Assembly: GCF_049701175.1 (NCBI RefSeq)
Contig: NZ_JBNATW010000005.1
Location: 34,566 to 98,565 of the forward strand
Origin: Thermovenabulum sp049701175
GTDB taxonomy: Bacteria; Bacillota; Thermosediminibacteria; Thermosediminibacterales; Thermosediminibacteraceae
DNA length: 64,000 bases
Direction: 5' to 3'
Below the pieces are notes generated by a model, which saw only the letters and a list, made by a program, of their open reading frames with translations, ran no database searches and was not told the origin of the DNA. Positions 17,310 through 25,566 of this stretch are shown piece after piece (positions within the stretch are counted from its first letter, which is position 1; the number at the start of each line of letters is the position of its first letter). The position numbers and the translations under genes were made by a program.

Positions 17310-17474
17310 ATGAATGAAAACAAAAGAGGGTTTCACATTGATATGAAATTGGCTCAAGTTTATATTCCTATGCAAATGTATGGTGAAACCTTTGAAATTA
17401 AACAGGCTTTAAAATACGGAACCCTTTTCCCCGAACTCTACAGACCTTTTCCACCTCAAAATACAATGGAATAA
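17310..17474 (+). CDS. cotJA: spore coat associated protein CotJA
   Basis: 54 residues, found below the usual ORF length cut-off. ATG 17310 has TTGGAGG at good spacing. The segment AQVYIPMQMYGETFEIKQALKYGTLFPELYRPF matches the CotJA family pattern (VPFQ..., ALKRGTLFPELYRPY). It is first in the cotJA-cotJB-cotJC operon. In Bacillus the operon is made in the mother cell under sigma-E; I could not find a convincing sigma-E site here. Confidence 0.88.
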   Translation: MNENKRGFHIDMKLAQVYIPMQMYGETFEIKQALKYGTLFPELYRPFPPQNTME

Positions 17475-17493
17475 ATATTAAGGGGGGTTTTTT

Positions 17494-17754
17494 ATGCCTA
17501 ATCAGAATGCTTCCATGATAGAAAAATTAAAGGAAATAATGGCTGTAGATTTTGCTGTGTGGGAACTTTCACTGTTTTTAGATACACATCCTGAAGAAAG
17601 GAAAGCCCTTGAAGACCATAATAAATTTGTAAGAATCTCTTACCAATTAAAAAGCGAATTTGAATCAAATTACGGACCTCTTAGACTTGATTGCATCAGT
17701 CCATTTCCATATAAATATATAAACTCACCTTGGCCATGGGAAATTGAATATTAG
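17494..17754 (+). CDS. cotJB: spore coat protein CotJB
   Basis: 86 residues, helical, with LKEIMAVDFAVWELSLFLDTHPEERKALEDHN typical of CotJB. It has a strong AGGGGGG ribosome binding site and lies 19 bases after cotJA and 12 before cotJC. It is thought to help load CotJC into the coat. Confidence 0.92.
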   Translation: MPNQNASMIEKLKEIMAVDFAVWELSLFLDTHPEERKALEDHNKFVRISYQLKSEFESNYGPLRLDCISPFPYKYINSPWPWEIEY

Positions 17755-17766
17755 GGGGAATTAAAT

Positions 17767-18342
17767 ATGTGGTATTATGAAAAAAAGTTACAATATCCAG
17801 CAAATGTAAGTAAGACCGATTTAAACATGGCAAAATTTTTATATGCCCAATATGGAGGGCCGGACAGCGAACTTGCTGCAGCTGTCAGGTATTTAACGCA
17901 AAGATATACAATGCCCATACCTCAAGCCAAAGCCCTCTTGACCGACATAGGTACTGAAGAATTAGCCCACTGGGAAATTATCGGAACATTAATATATAAA
18001 TTAACATACGGGGCAACACCCGAGCAGATGAAAAATGCTGGATTAGGAGATCATTATTCTCAACACGATAACGCTTTGTATCCTCACGATGCCGCAGGAG
18101 TTCCTTTTACAGCATCTTATATTGCTTCCAGCGGTGATCCCATTGCAGACCTTCACGAAGATTTAGCAGCTGAGCAAAAAGCAAGAGCTACCTACGAAAG
18201 ATTGATTACATTAACTAATGATACGGGCGTTATCGCAGCACTCTCCTTTTTAAGAGAAAGAGAAGTAGTTCACTTCCAAAGGTTTGGAGAAGCTTTAATG
18301 CTCGTTCAGGAGCATTACCAGCATAAACATATCTTCTATTAA
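17767..18342 (+). CDS. cotJC: CotJC, manganese catalase-like spore coat protein
   Basis: 191-residue ferritin-like protein of the manganese catalase family. Metal-ligand candidates are E in TDIGTEELAHWEI and ...HEDLAAEQKARATYERL, and E/H in REREVVHFQRFGEAL. It is shorter than enzymatic manganese catalases but the usual CotJC size. Last gene of the cotJ operon, followed by a shared terminator. A role in coat cross-linking or peroxide removal is known for the family. Confidence 0.94.
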   Translation: MWYYEKKLQYPANVSKTDLNMAKFLYAQYGGPDSELAAAVRYLTQRYTMPIPQAKALLTDIGTEELAHWEIIGTLIYKLTYGATPEQMKNAGLGDHYSQHDNALYPHDAAGVPFTASYIASSGDPIADLHEDLAAEQKARATYERLITLTNDTGVIAALSFLREREVVHFQRFGEALMLVQEHYQHKHIFY

Positions 18343-18417
18343 ATATGACTTTATTATTAAATTTACTAAGACTAACATTTTCAAATCTTATTTAACATTT
18401 AAAAATTTATCCTATAA

Positions 18418-18462
18418 ATAGATAATTAGAATAGAAAAAAATAGATAATTAGAATAGAAAAA
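18418..18462. repeat. two tandem copies of a 23-base AT-rich unit
   Basis: ATAGATAATTAGAATAGAAA is present at 18418 and again at 18441 with a 23-base period. It precedes the bidirectional terminator between cotJC and rnfB. With only two copies it is a simple tandem duplication, not an array. Confidence 0.8.
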
Positions 18463-18503
18463 GCCTTAAAGGGCATATTATTAAAACCTTTAAGGCTTTT
18501 TTT
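18461..18503. terminator. bidirectional terminator between cotJC and rnfB
   Basis: AAGCCTTAAAGG (18461-18472) pairs with CCTTTAAGGCTT, with T runs on the plus strand (TTTTTTT) and a shorter one (TTTTTC) on the minus strand. It serves the convergent cotJ and rnf operons. Confidence 0.85.
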
Positions 18504-18511
18504 AATAAAAA

Positions 18512-19510
18512 TTATTCCCTTGTCATAGTAATAGCTTTTTTAGGACATTTTTCAGCACAAATACTGCAGCCTATGCAGAGATCCTTGTTCACCTCATGCT
18601 TCTTTTTAACCTCGCCGGTTATTGCGTTTACAGGACAATTCTTAGCACATATAGTACAACCTATGCAAGCATCGGTTATTTTCGCTTTTTTTCTTTTATC
18701 AAATTTTGCAGTTATTATTTTTGTAGGGCATTTTTCTACACACAGCATACAATTTCTACATTTTTCGTAATCAATCACAGCAACGTTATTTACAACATGT
18801 ATTGCATCAAAGGGACAAACTTTTTCACACTGTCTGCAGGCAATACATCCTACTTTGCATACATCCTTTGTATCTTTGCCTTTCATTGTAGCCCTGCACC
18901 TTACATGAACTTCATTTTTTATTGGTGAAAGAGCGATCACCATTTTAGGACAGGCTTTTACACAAAGGCCGCATCCTGTGCATTTTTCCTCATCAATCAC
19001 AGGTAAACCGTCTTCGGACATTCTTATTGCACCAACTGGGCATACCTTTTCACAATCTCCAAAACCTATGCAGGCAAAGGTACAGGCTTTTGGACCGCCG
19101 TTAACCAAAGAAGCAGCCCTGCAGGTCTTTATTCCATAATACTCGGATTTAAATTTCGCATTATTGACATTTCCTTGGCATAACACCCGCGCTACTTTTT
19201 TATCCTTTGTTTCACCTTCTGGATTTACTCCCATTATTTCTGCAATTTTTGCCGCAACTTTTGGCCCACCTACAACGCAAGCGCCAACAGAAGCCTTCCC
19301 TTCTGCAATCGCTTTTGCAAGCCCGGAACATCCTGGATAACCGCAAGCACCGCAATTTGCACCGGGTAAAGCCGCTAAAATCTCGTCAACTTTTGGATCT
19401 GTTTCAACTGCAAATTTTTTTGAAGCAAGCACAAGTCCGCTGCCAAGCACAAGACCAAGTCCACCCATGCTTATCATTGCAAGAACGATAATATTAGCCA
19501 CATAAATCAC
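18512..19510 (-). CDS. rnfB: Rnf complex subunit RnfB (polyferredoxin)
   Basis: 332 residues. An N-terminal membrane anchor is followed by a Fe4S domain (LPGANCGACGYPGCSGLAKAIAEGKA...C, residues 48-80) and multiple [4Fe-4S] ferredoxin motifs, e.g. CTGCGLCVKACP, CRNCMLCVEKCP and CIGCSICAEKCP. It is the entry point for electrons from reduced ferredoxin. Last gene of rnfCDGEAB. At 332 residues it has more clusters than the short proteobacterial form, as in clostridial RnfB. Confidence 0.95.
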   Translation of the reverse strand: MIYVANIIVLAMISMGGLGLVLGSGLVLASKKFAVETDPKVDEILAALPGANCGACGYPGCSGLAKAIAEGKASVGACVVGGPKVAAKIAEIMGVNPEGETKDKKVARVLCQGNVNNAKFKSEYYGIKTCRAASLVNGGPKACTFACIGFGDCEKVCPVGAIRMSEDGLPVIDEEKCTGCGLCVKACPKMVIALSPIKNEVHVRCRATMKGKDTKDVCKVGCIACRQCEKVCPFDAIHVVNNVAVIDYEKCRNCMLCVEKCPTKIITAKFDKRKKAKITDACIGCTICAKNCPVNAITGEVKKKHEVNKDLCIGCSICAEKCPKKAITMTRE

Positions 19511-19532
19511 CCCCTGGTATAAAAGTTAACCA

Positions 19533-20120
19533 TTATAGCGGAACAAGTCCCGCAAATCCCATAAATATCATAGCAAGAAGCCCTGCGGTTATAAACACGA
19601 TAGCCGGGCCTTTCAAAGTTTCCGGAACATCGGCATATTCTAATTCTTCTCTAATTCCCGCCATTAAAGCAAGGGCTAAAGTAAAACCGAGACCAGCACC
19701 TAATCCAAAAGCGATACTTTCAATTAAGTTATAACTTTTAGAAGGAATCAAAAGGGCAACGCCAAGCACTATACAGTTTGTAGTAATAAGAGGAAGATAG
19801 ATTCCGAAGGCATTGTATAAAGGTGGACTTATTTTTAATACCACCATTTCAACAAGCTGTACAAGTGAAGCAATAACCAATATGAATGAAACTATCTGTA
19901 AAAAGGCATCCAATCCAAAAGGAACTAAAATAAAGTTTTGAATAAAGTAAGCCGCTACGGCAGTCATAGTCAGAACGAAGGTAGTAGCCATTCCCATACC
20001 TATAGCAGTTTCTGTCTTGCTTGAAACGCCCAAAAAAGGACACTGGCCCAAATACCTTGATAATACAAAGTTATTAACGAGTACAGAACCAATAATTATA
20101 AATAAAATTTCCTTCAGCAA
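19533..20120 (-). CDS. rnfA: Rnf complex subunit RnfA
   Basis: 195-residue protein with six predicted membrane spans. It has the inverted-symmetry motifs of RnfA/NqrE: NNFVLSRYLGQCPFLGVS near the N-terminus and LPLITTNCIVLGVALL in the second half, each with a conserved cysteine that binds an iron-sulfur cluster within the membrane in this family. Between rnfE and rnfB. Confidence 0.95.
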   Translation of the reverse strand: MLKEILFIIIGSVLVNNFVLSRYLGQCPFLGVSSKTETAIGMGMATTFVLTMTAVAAYFIQNFILVPFGLDAFLQIVSFILVIASLVQLVEMVVLKISPPLYNAFGIYLPLITTNCIVLGVALLIPSKSYNLIESIAFGLGAGLGFTLALALMAGIREELEYADVPETLKGPAIVFITAGLLAMIFMGFAGLVPL

Positions 20121-20137
20121 TTCAATTCACCTCCCAA

Positions 20138-20755
20138 TTAGCAGTTGTGGCAACCGTCGTTATTTGATGATTTTCTCGTTATAAGGTTCATTAATCCCAC
20201 CAGAATGCCCATAACAAAGAATGCTCCGGGAGGCAGCAACATTATTACCCATTGGGTAAAATTCTGCCCAAATATAGGAATATCAAATAGTGTTCCATTG
20301 CCGAGCAATTCCCTTACCATACTTATTACCGTTATAGCCCAAGCATAACCAAGTCCCATTCCAAGGGCATCAGCAGCAGCCCTTAACACATTTACCTTAG
20401 AAGCAAAGGCCTCTGCTCTTGCGAGAACAATGCAGTTAACAACTATTAGAGGAATAAAAATACCCATTACTTGATATAATGCAGGGAAATATGCTTTCAT
20501 TACAAGGTCTACAATAGTTGTAAAAGTCGCTACTACTATGATATAACAGGGAATACGCACCTTTGAAGGTATAACATTTTTTAATATAGAAATCAATATA
20601 CTTGAGCAGGTCAATACAAAAGTTAATGCAAGCCCCATCGCTATTCCATTCTTTGCTGCCGTTGTTACAGCTAAGGCCGAACAAATACCAATTACCATTC
20701 TAAATATAGGGTTTTCATTCCACAATCCGTTAACAAAATCTTTAACAAGCTGCAT
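20138..20755 (-). CDS. rnfE: Rnf complex subunit RnfE
   Basis: 205-residue membrane protein homologous to RnfA/NqrD, with GICSALAVTTAAKNG and FIPLIVVNCIVLARAEAFA. ATG 20755 overlaps the rnfG stop by one base (TGATG) and has AGGAGG inside the rnfG end, so the two are coupled. It pairs with RnfA to form the intramembrane cluster site. Confidence 0.95.
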   Translation of the reverse strand: MQLVKDFVNGLWNENPIFRMVIGICSALAVTTAAKNGIAMGLALTFVLTCSSILISILKNVIPSKVRIPCYIIVVATFTTIVDLVMKAYFPALYQVMGIFIPLIVVNCIVLARAEAFASKVNVLRAAADALGMGLGYAWAITVISMVRELLGNGTLFDIPIFGQNFTQWVIMLLPPGAFFVMGILVGLMNLITRKSSNNDGCHNC

Positions 20756-21297
20756 CAAAATTCACCTCCTACGGGATATATTTTAGTTACCTCTTCTAAG
20801 GTTGATTTTATAGCTTTTGCCACAGCCGTAGGAGAAATAGTGGCACCTGTGATAACTTTAACATCTTTCTTAGGAGCAAATTCATCTTTTACCGATTTAC
20901 CCTTAAACTGTTCAGTAAAAGAAGGTTCTTTTATTTTAGCTCCAAGCCCTGGTGTTTCGGACATGGAGAGAATTTCTATCCCAGTTAATTTCCCTTCTTT
21001 GGGATTATAACCAACCATTATTTCAATAGGTCCAGAAAAACCACTGCCTACTGCTTTAAAAGCAATACCCTTTTTGTTACCCTGATTATCCATACCGATG
21101 TAAAAAGTCATACCATCTTTTTGCACTTCTTCCATTTTTTCAGCACCGGGTATAACTTTTAAAACGGATTTTTCTAAAGCTTCTTTTGCTTGTTGTTGTA
21201 TTTTTGGATAAGTAGCCTGATAAGTAAATGCGAGAAGTGCCCCTGCTACTAATGCAATTACCATTAAAACCACAACCATTTTTACTGGCTGATTCAT
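20755..21297 (-). CDS. rnfG: Rnf complex subunit RnfG (FMN-carrying)
   Basis: 180 residues: one N-terminal membrane span, then an FMN-binding domain. The flavinylation motif TGAT is at residues 150-153 (VITGATISPTAV), where FMN is joined to the last Thr by ApbE; an apbE gene lies 12 kb away in the same island. It overlaps rnfD by four bases. Confidence 0.95.
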   Translation of the reverse strand: MNQPVKMVVVLMVIALVAGALLAFTYQATYPKIQQQAKEALEKSVLKVIPGAEKMEEVQKDGMTFYIGMDNQGNKKGIAFKAVGSGFSGPIEIMVGYNPKEGKLTGIEILSMSETPGLGAKIKEPSFTEQFKGKSVKDEFAPKKDVKVITGATISPTAVAKAIKSTLEEVTKIYPVGGEF

Positions 21298-22217
21298 TTT
21301 GCTTTCACCTCCCCATATATTCTGGGCACGGTTAATCTGTTAATTATAGGAGTAAAAGCGTTCATCAATAGAATTGAAAAAGATACGCCCTCCGGATATC
21401 CCCCGTAAAATCTGATGATAACAGTAAATATACCACATCCAATGCCAAAAATTATTTTCCCTAAACGGCTGATAGGAGAAGTAACCATATCCGTAGCCAT
21501 AAAGAATGCACCCAGCATTAAACCGCCTGATAAAAGCTGTAAAATCGGGTCTCTCCCGAGTAATAGCGATAAAATAGCAACTGTTGTAAGGTAAGAAAGT
21601 GGTATCCTAAAATCTACATAACCTTTATATATCAGGTATAAACCTCCTATTATTATCATTAAGGCTGATGTTTCCCCTAAGGAGCCTCCAACTCTTCCTA
21701 TAAATAGGTTTAAATAGTCAGTGGTTACATGCTGCATCTTATAAAGCATTAAAGGAGTAGCACCGGTTGTGCCGTCAACAGGGTTTATCCATTTAGTCAT
21801 CTGAACAGGGAAGGTTATCATAAGAAAAACCCTTCCGATTAAAGCAGGGTTAAAAGGATTAGACCCTATACCACCGTAGATTTGCTTACCCAAGGTAATT
21901 GCAACAATAGACCCCACTACAGCCATCCATAAAGGCAGACCAGGAGGTAAATTTAATGCAAGCAAAATCCCTGTTACCAGAGCGCTTCCATCCCAAATGG
22001 TAACTTTCTTCTTCCTAAGAAGCTGAAATACCGCTTCCGTAATTATACATGCTAAGGATGTGGTAATTACTAAAAGAAGTGCTCTTATCCCGAAAAAATA
22101 CACACCTGCGGCAGTAGGGAGTAATAAAGCCCCTGCTACTGTATACATTATTTTTGAAACACTTTCTCCCGAATGAATATGGGGAGAGGAGGTTGTTATA
22201 AACTTGTATTCCTGCAT
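21294..22217 (-). CDS. rnfD: Rnf complex subunit RnfD (FMN-carrying)
   Basis: 307-residue membrane protein of the NqrB/RnfD family. Around ten spans are predicted, with GGIGSNPFNPALIGRVFL and the flavinylation motif TGAT at residues 151-154 (GTTGATPLML). It binds covalent FMN and takes part in ion translocation. Follows rnfC by 21 bases. Confidence 0.95.
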   Translation of the reverse strand: MQEYKFITTSSPHIHSGESVSKIMYTVAGALLLPTAAGVYFFGIRALLLVITTSLACIITEAVFQLLRKKKVTIWDGSALVTGILLALNLPPGLPLWMAVVGSIVAITLGKQIYGGIGSNPFNPALIGRVFLMITFPVQMTKWINPVDGTTGATPLMLYKMQHVTTDYLNLFIGRVGGSLGETSALMIIIGGLYLIYKGYVDFRIPLSYLTTVAILSLLLGRDPILQLLSGGLMLGAFFMATDMVTSPISRLGKIIFGIGCGIFTVIIRFYGGYPEGVSFSILLMNAFTPIINRLTVPRIYGEVKAK

Positions 22218-22238
22218 TTTTTCGCCTCCATTCTATTT

Positions 22239-23555
22239 CTATTTCTTTTTCGATGCAATAATGTTATTTTTTGCAAGTCTAATCCACTGAGTAAGAGGAA
22301 TATGTGCTGGGCAAACGTAAGCACAGCATCCGCATTCTATGCAATCCATAGCGTGATACTGCTCTGCTTCAATCCATTTCCCTTTTTCTGCAAATTTTGC
22401 AAGGGTTGTAGGCAAAAGATGAATCGGGCATGCATCAACACATCTTGCACATCTTATGCAATTTGAAGGCTCCTCAAGATTCACATCTTTCTTTTGAAGG
22501 ACAAGTATACCTGAAGTCCCTTTAATCACCGGGACATCCAGTAAACCTTGAGCAAGGCCCATCATAGGCCCTCCCATTATCACTTTACCTATTTCGCCTT
22601 TGAAACCTCCGCATTGCTCAATAACTTCACTAAAAGGAGTACCAATTCTTATCAATAGATTTTTGGGTTCATTTACTCCAGTACCAGTTACCGTAGTAAT
22701 CCTTTCAATAAGAGGCATACCTGTTTTCAAAGCTCTTGCAATTGCTGCACAGGTCCCAGCATTATCTACTATTACATGCACATCCATTGGGAGTCCTCCA
22801 GAAGGAACCTCTCTACCGGTAATTGCATTTATTAGCTGTTTTTCGCCACCCTGCGGATATTTTGTATCAAGTTCAACCACTTCAATGCCTTCGAATCCTT
22901 TGGCAGCTTTTTTTATTGCCTCAATTGCATCGGGTTTATTGTTTTCAATACCAATATAACCTTTCTTAACTCCTGTAGCCTTCATTATAGCACGAAGGCC
23001 AAACACCACATCTTCAGGGTGCTCAACCATTAAACGGTGGTCAGCTGTCAAATACGGTTCACATTCTGCACCGTTTACAATAATGGTATCTATGGTCTTT
23101 CCGGGTGGTGGAGATAGCTTAACCTGAGTAGGGAAGCCCGCCCCTCCCATTCCTACTATACCTGCTTCTCTAATTATTGATTTTATTTCATCGGGTGTAA
23201 GTTCTTCTAAAGGTTTTGGTGGGTTAATGCCTTCGTAAATTTCGTCTTTCCCATCTGATTCAATTACAACTGACATTACAAGTGCTCCGGAGGGATGAGG
23301 CCTTGGTTCAACTGCAACAACTTTCCCAGAAATGCTTGAATGAACGGGCGCAGATACCGGTGCTTTTGCTTCACCAATTTTTTGGCCAACCTTTACCGTA
23401 TCCCCCACTTTTACAATGGGTTCGCATGGAGCACCAACGTGCTGGCTCATAGGAATGATAACTTTTGAAGGAAGTTTTGCTTTTTCTACCGGTTTTTTAT
23501 TGGTATATTCTTTATTATATTTAGGATGAATTCCACCCTTGAAGGTTTTAAGCAT
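22239..23555 (-). CDS. rnfC: Rnf complex subunit RnfC (NADH-binding side)
   Basis: 438 residues from ATG 23555, chosen for AGGAGAGGTG just upstream. N-terminal barrel-sandwich region, then a NuoF-like Rossmann domain (GIVGMGGAGFPTQVKLSPP, with NGAECEPYLTADHRLM) that binds FMN and NAD(H), then SLBB. Two [4Fe-4S] motifs close it (CIRCARCVDACP and CIECGCCAYVCP). First gene of the rnfCDGEAB operon. Confidence 0.95.
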   Translation of the reverse strand: MLKTFKGGIHPKYNKEYTNKKPVEKAKLPSKVIIPMSQHVGAPCEPIVKVGDTVKVGQKIGEAKAPVSAPVHSSISGKVVAVEPRPHPSGALVMSVVIESDGKDEIYEGINPPKPLEELTPDEIKSIIREAGIVGMGGAGFPTQVKLSPPPGKTIDTIIVNGAECEPYLTADHRLMVEHPEDVVFGLRAIMKATGVKKGYIGIENNKPDAIEAIKKAAKGFEGIEVVELDTKYPQGGEKQLINAITGREVPSGGLPMDVHVIVDNAGTCAAIARALKTGMPLIERITTVTGTGVNEPKNLLIRIGTPFSEVIEQCGGFKGEIGKVIMGGPMMGLAQGLLDVPVIKGTSGILVLQKKDVNLEEPSNCIRCARCVDACPIHLLPTTLAKFAEKGKWIEAEQYHAMDCIECGCCAYVCPAHIPLTQWIRLAKNNIIASKKK

Positions 23556-23624
23556 AATCACCTCTCCTCTCATGGTTTCAAAAACCTTTTATATATTCGA
23601 CATTATTTTTTTAAACCCTTTTAA

Positions 23625-23648
23625 TTGAAAAAAAATATTTTTTCACAA
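23625..23648 (-). promoter_or_regulatory. 24-base imperfect palindrome in the rnf leader
   Basis: On the minus strand TTGTGAAA and TTTTTCAA frame an AT-rich centre; the two 12-base halves match at ten positions. The half-sites look like Rex half-sites but lie six bases further apart than a normal Rex operator. A similar 24-mer precedes hydC. Binding by Rex is only a suggestion. Confidence 0.3.
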
Positions 23649-23683
23649 GTATCTTGTATACAAAAAAAACAAATACCAAAAAG

Positions 23684-23689
23684 ATTATA
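23684..23689 (-). promoter_or_regulatory. probable -10 element for the rnf operon
   Basis: TATAAT on the minus strand, preceded directly by TG, about 130 bases before rnfC. The best -35 candidate at 17 bases (TAGAAA) is weak, so this is tentative. Confidence 0.35.
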
Positions 23690-23747
23690 CAACAAATCAT
23701 TATAAATTTCTATTAAATTTTTCGTTTTATCAATGTATAATATTAAC

Positions 23748-23778
23748 AAAAAACCCCGCCTTTTATAGGCGGGGTTTT
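23748..23778 (-). terminator. strong terminator between the hyd and rnf operons
   Basis: AAAACCCCGCC and GGCGGGGTTTT form an eleven-base-pair GC-rich stem with a seven-base loop and T runs on both sides. It ends the hydrogenase operon just after hydA. Confidence 0.93.
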
Positions 23779-23795
23779 TGCTTAACCCTTATTAT

Positions 23796-25544
23796 TTATG
23801 CCTCGGGGTACATAGGTCTCCTTGTATAATGAGTATGCAAAAGCTCATGGGATTTCTCGCTTAAAGGTTTCCCGAGGAATTCCTTATAAAGCTGCTTAAC
23901 TGCCGGATTTTCATGAGATTTTCTTAAAGGCATTTTTCTATCCACTTCATATATTGCATTTCCTCTTACTTCTCTATAATCCAATTCCATTCTCTCCTCG
24001 GCGCTCAAAATTGGCTGACCGCCTCCTCCTACACATCCTCCTGGGCAGCACATTATTTCTATGAAATGATAATTTGCTTCACCATTTTTTACCCTATCAA
24101 GGACCTTTCTTGCATTAGAAAGCCCATGAGCTACAGCTACGTTTACTTTTATACCATCTATATCAATTGTCGCCTCTTTTATACCTTCGACACCTCTAAC
24201 CTCCGTAAATTCTATCCTTTCAAGCTCTTTACCCGTAACTATTTCGTATACCGTTCTCAAGGCTGCTTCCATTACACCACCGGTTGCACCGAAAATTGCA
24301 CCCGCACCTGTAGATATCCCAAGAGGCTCATCGAATTCTTCATCGGGCATCAAAGCAAGGTCGATACCAGCTTCTTTCAGCATCCTTGAAATTTCCCTTG
24401 TTGTTAGAACCACATCCACATCCTGATATCCACTTGATCTCATTTCAGGCCTTTGTGCTTCATATTTTTTGGCTGTACAAGGCATTATCGATACAACAAA
24501 TATCTTTGAAGGGTCTATACCAGCTTTCTCAGCATAATAAGTTTTTGCTATTGCTCCAAACATCTGCTGAGGAGATTTGCATGTAGAAAGATTATCCAAA
24601 AGTTCAGGGTAGTAGTGTTCGCAGAATTTTATCCAACCGGGACTGCAGGAAGTAATTAAAGGCAGTTTTCCGCCGTGATTTAATCTTTCTAAAAACTCAC
24701 TTCCTTCTTCCATTATTGTTAGGTCAGCAGCAAAGTCTGTATCAAATACACGATCAAAACCGAGTCTTCTTAATGCTGCTGGGATTTTCTTTGTTACAAT
24801 AGCGCCCCTGCCGAGTCCAAATTCTTCCCCCAAAGAAACCCTAACTGCCGGTGCTATCTGCACAATTACGTGTTTTTCTGGATCCGCAATAGCCTGCCAT
24901 ACTTTATCAGTATCATCTTTTTCTTTCAGTGCACCTACAGGGCAAGCTAATATACACTGCCCGCAGTTTACACACGCCACTTCCGCAAGGCTTTTGTCAA
25001 ATACCGGGGCAACCATGGTGTTAAAACCCCTATAATTTGGAGATATTACCCCTACTCCCTGAACCTTATGACATACACTGACACAGCGCCTGCATAGAAT
25101 ACACTTTGAAGTATCTCTTACTATCGATGGTGAAAAATCATCGTATTTCGATTTATGCTTCTCTCCCTGATATCTAATAGACTTTATCCCTAATTCTTCA
25201 GCAAGTTTTTGTAATTCACAATTCAAATTCCTAACACAAGTGGGACATTCCAAATTATGATCTGATAACAAAAGTTCAAGGGTTGTTTTTCTGGACTCCC
25301 TCACTCGTGGAGTATTAGTAAAAACCTCCATGCCTTCAGAAGCAGGATATACACAGGAAGCCTGTAGATTTCTTGCACCTTTAACCTCAACAACACACAT
25401 CCTGCAGGCACCAATCTCGTTTATACCTTTTAGATAGCAGAGTGTAGGAATTTTAATGCCTAATTTTCTCGCTGCTTCTAAAACTGTAGTTCCCTTAGGT
25501 ACCTGCACTTTCTGGCCATCTATAGTTAATGTAACCATTTCCAT
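23796..25544 (-). CDS. hydA: [FeFe] hydrogenase catalytic subunit HydA
   Basis: 582 residues from ATG 25544 (GGGAGAG nine bases upstream). A [2Fe-2S] domain with C36, C47, C50 and C64; a His-ligated cluster H96-C100-C103-C109; two [4Fe-4S] clusters (CILCRRCVSVC, CVNCGQCILAC); then the H-cluster domain with TSCSPGW (C300), MPCTAKK (C356) and CCPGGCVGG (C500, C504). L1 reads TSCSP rather than the commoner TSCCP. With HydB and HydC it forms a bifurcating-type enzyme coupling H2 to NAD(H) and ferredoxin. Confidence 0.96.
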   Translation of the reverse strand: MEMVTLTIDGQKVQVPKGTTVLEAARKLGIKIPTLCYLKGINEIGACRMCVVEVKGARNLQASCVYPASEGMEVFTNTPRVRESRKTTLELLLSDHNLECPTCVRNLNCELQKLAEELGIKSIRYQGEKHKSKYDDFSPSIVRDTSKCILCRRCVSVCHKVQGVGVISPNYRGFNTMVAPVFDKSLAEVACVNCGQCILACPVGALKEKDDTDKVWQAIADPEKHVIVQIAPAVRVSLGEEFGLGRGAIVTKKIPAALRRLGFDRVFDTDFAADLTIMEEGSEFLERLNHGGKLPLITSCSPGWIKFCEHYYPELLDNLSTCKSPQQMFGAIAKTYYAEKAGIDPSKIFVVSIMPCTAKKYEAQRPEMRSSGYQDVDVVLTTREISRMLKEAGIDLALMPDEEFDEPLGISTGAGAIFGATGGVMEAALRTVYEIVTGKELERIEFTEVRGVEGIKEATIDIDGIKVNVAVAHGLSNARKVLDRVKNGEANYHFIEIMCCPGGCVGGGGQPILSAEERMELDYREVRGNAIYEVDRKMPLRKSHENPAVKQLYKEFLGKPLSEKSHELLHTHYTRRPMYPEA

Positions 25545-25566
25545 ATTAAAGTTCTCTCCCTTCACC

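Noticed and set aside
18418..18462. Start of a CRISPR or other repeat array
   Set aside because: Only two directly adjacent copies without spacers; a local tandem duplication beside a terminator.
23597..23603. Spo0A box (TGTCGAA) in the rnf leader
   Set aside because: A single seven-base match in AT-rich DNA, without a second box or clear promoter relation, is not enough.
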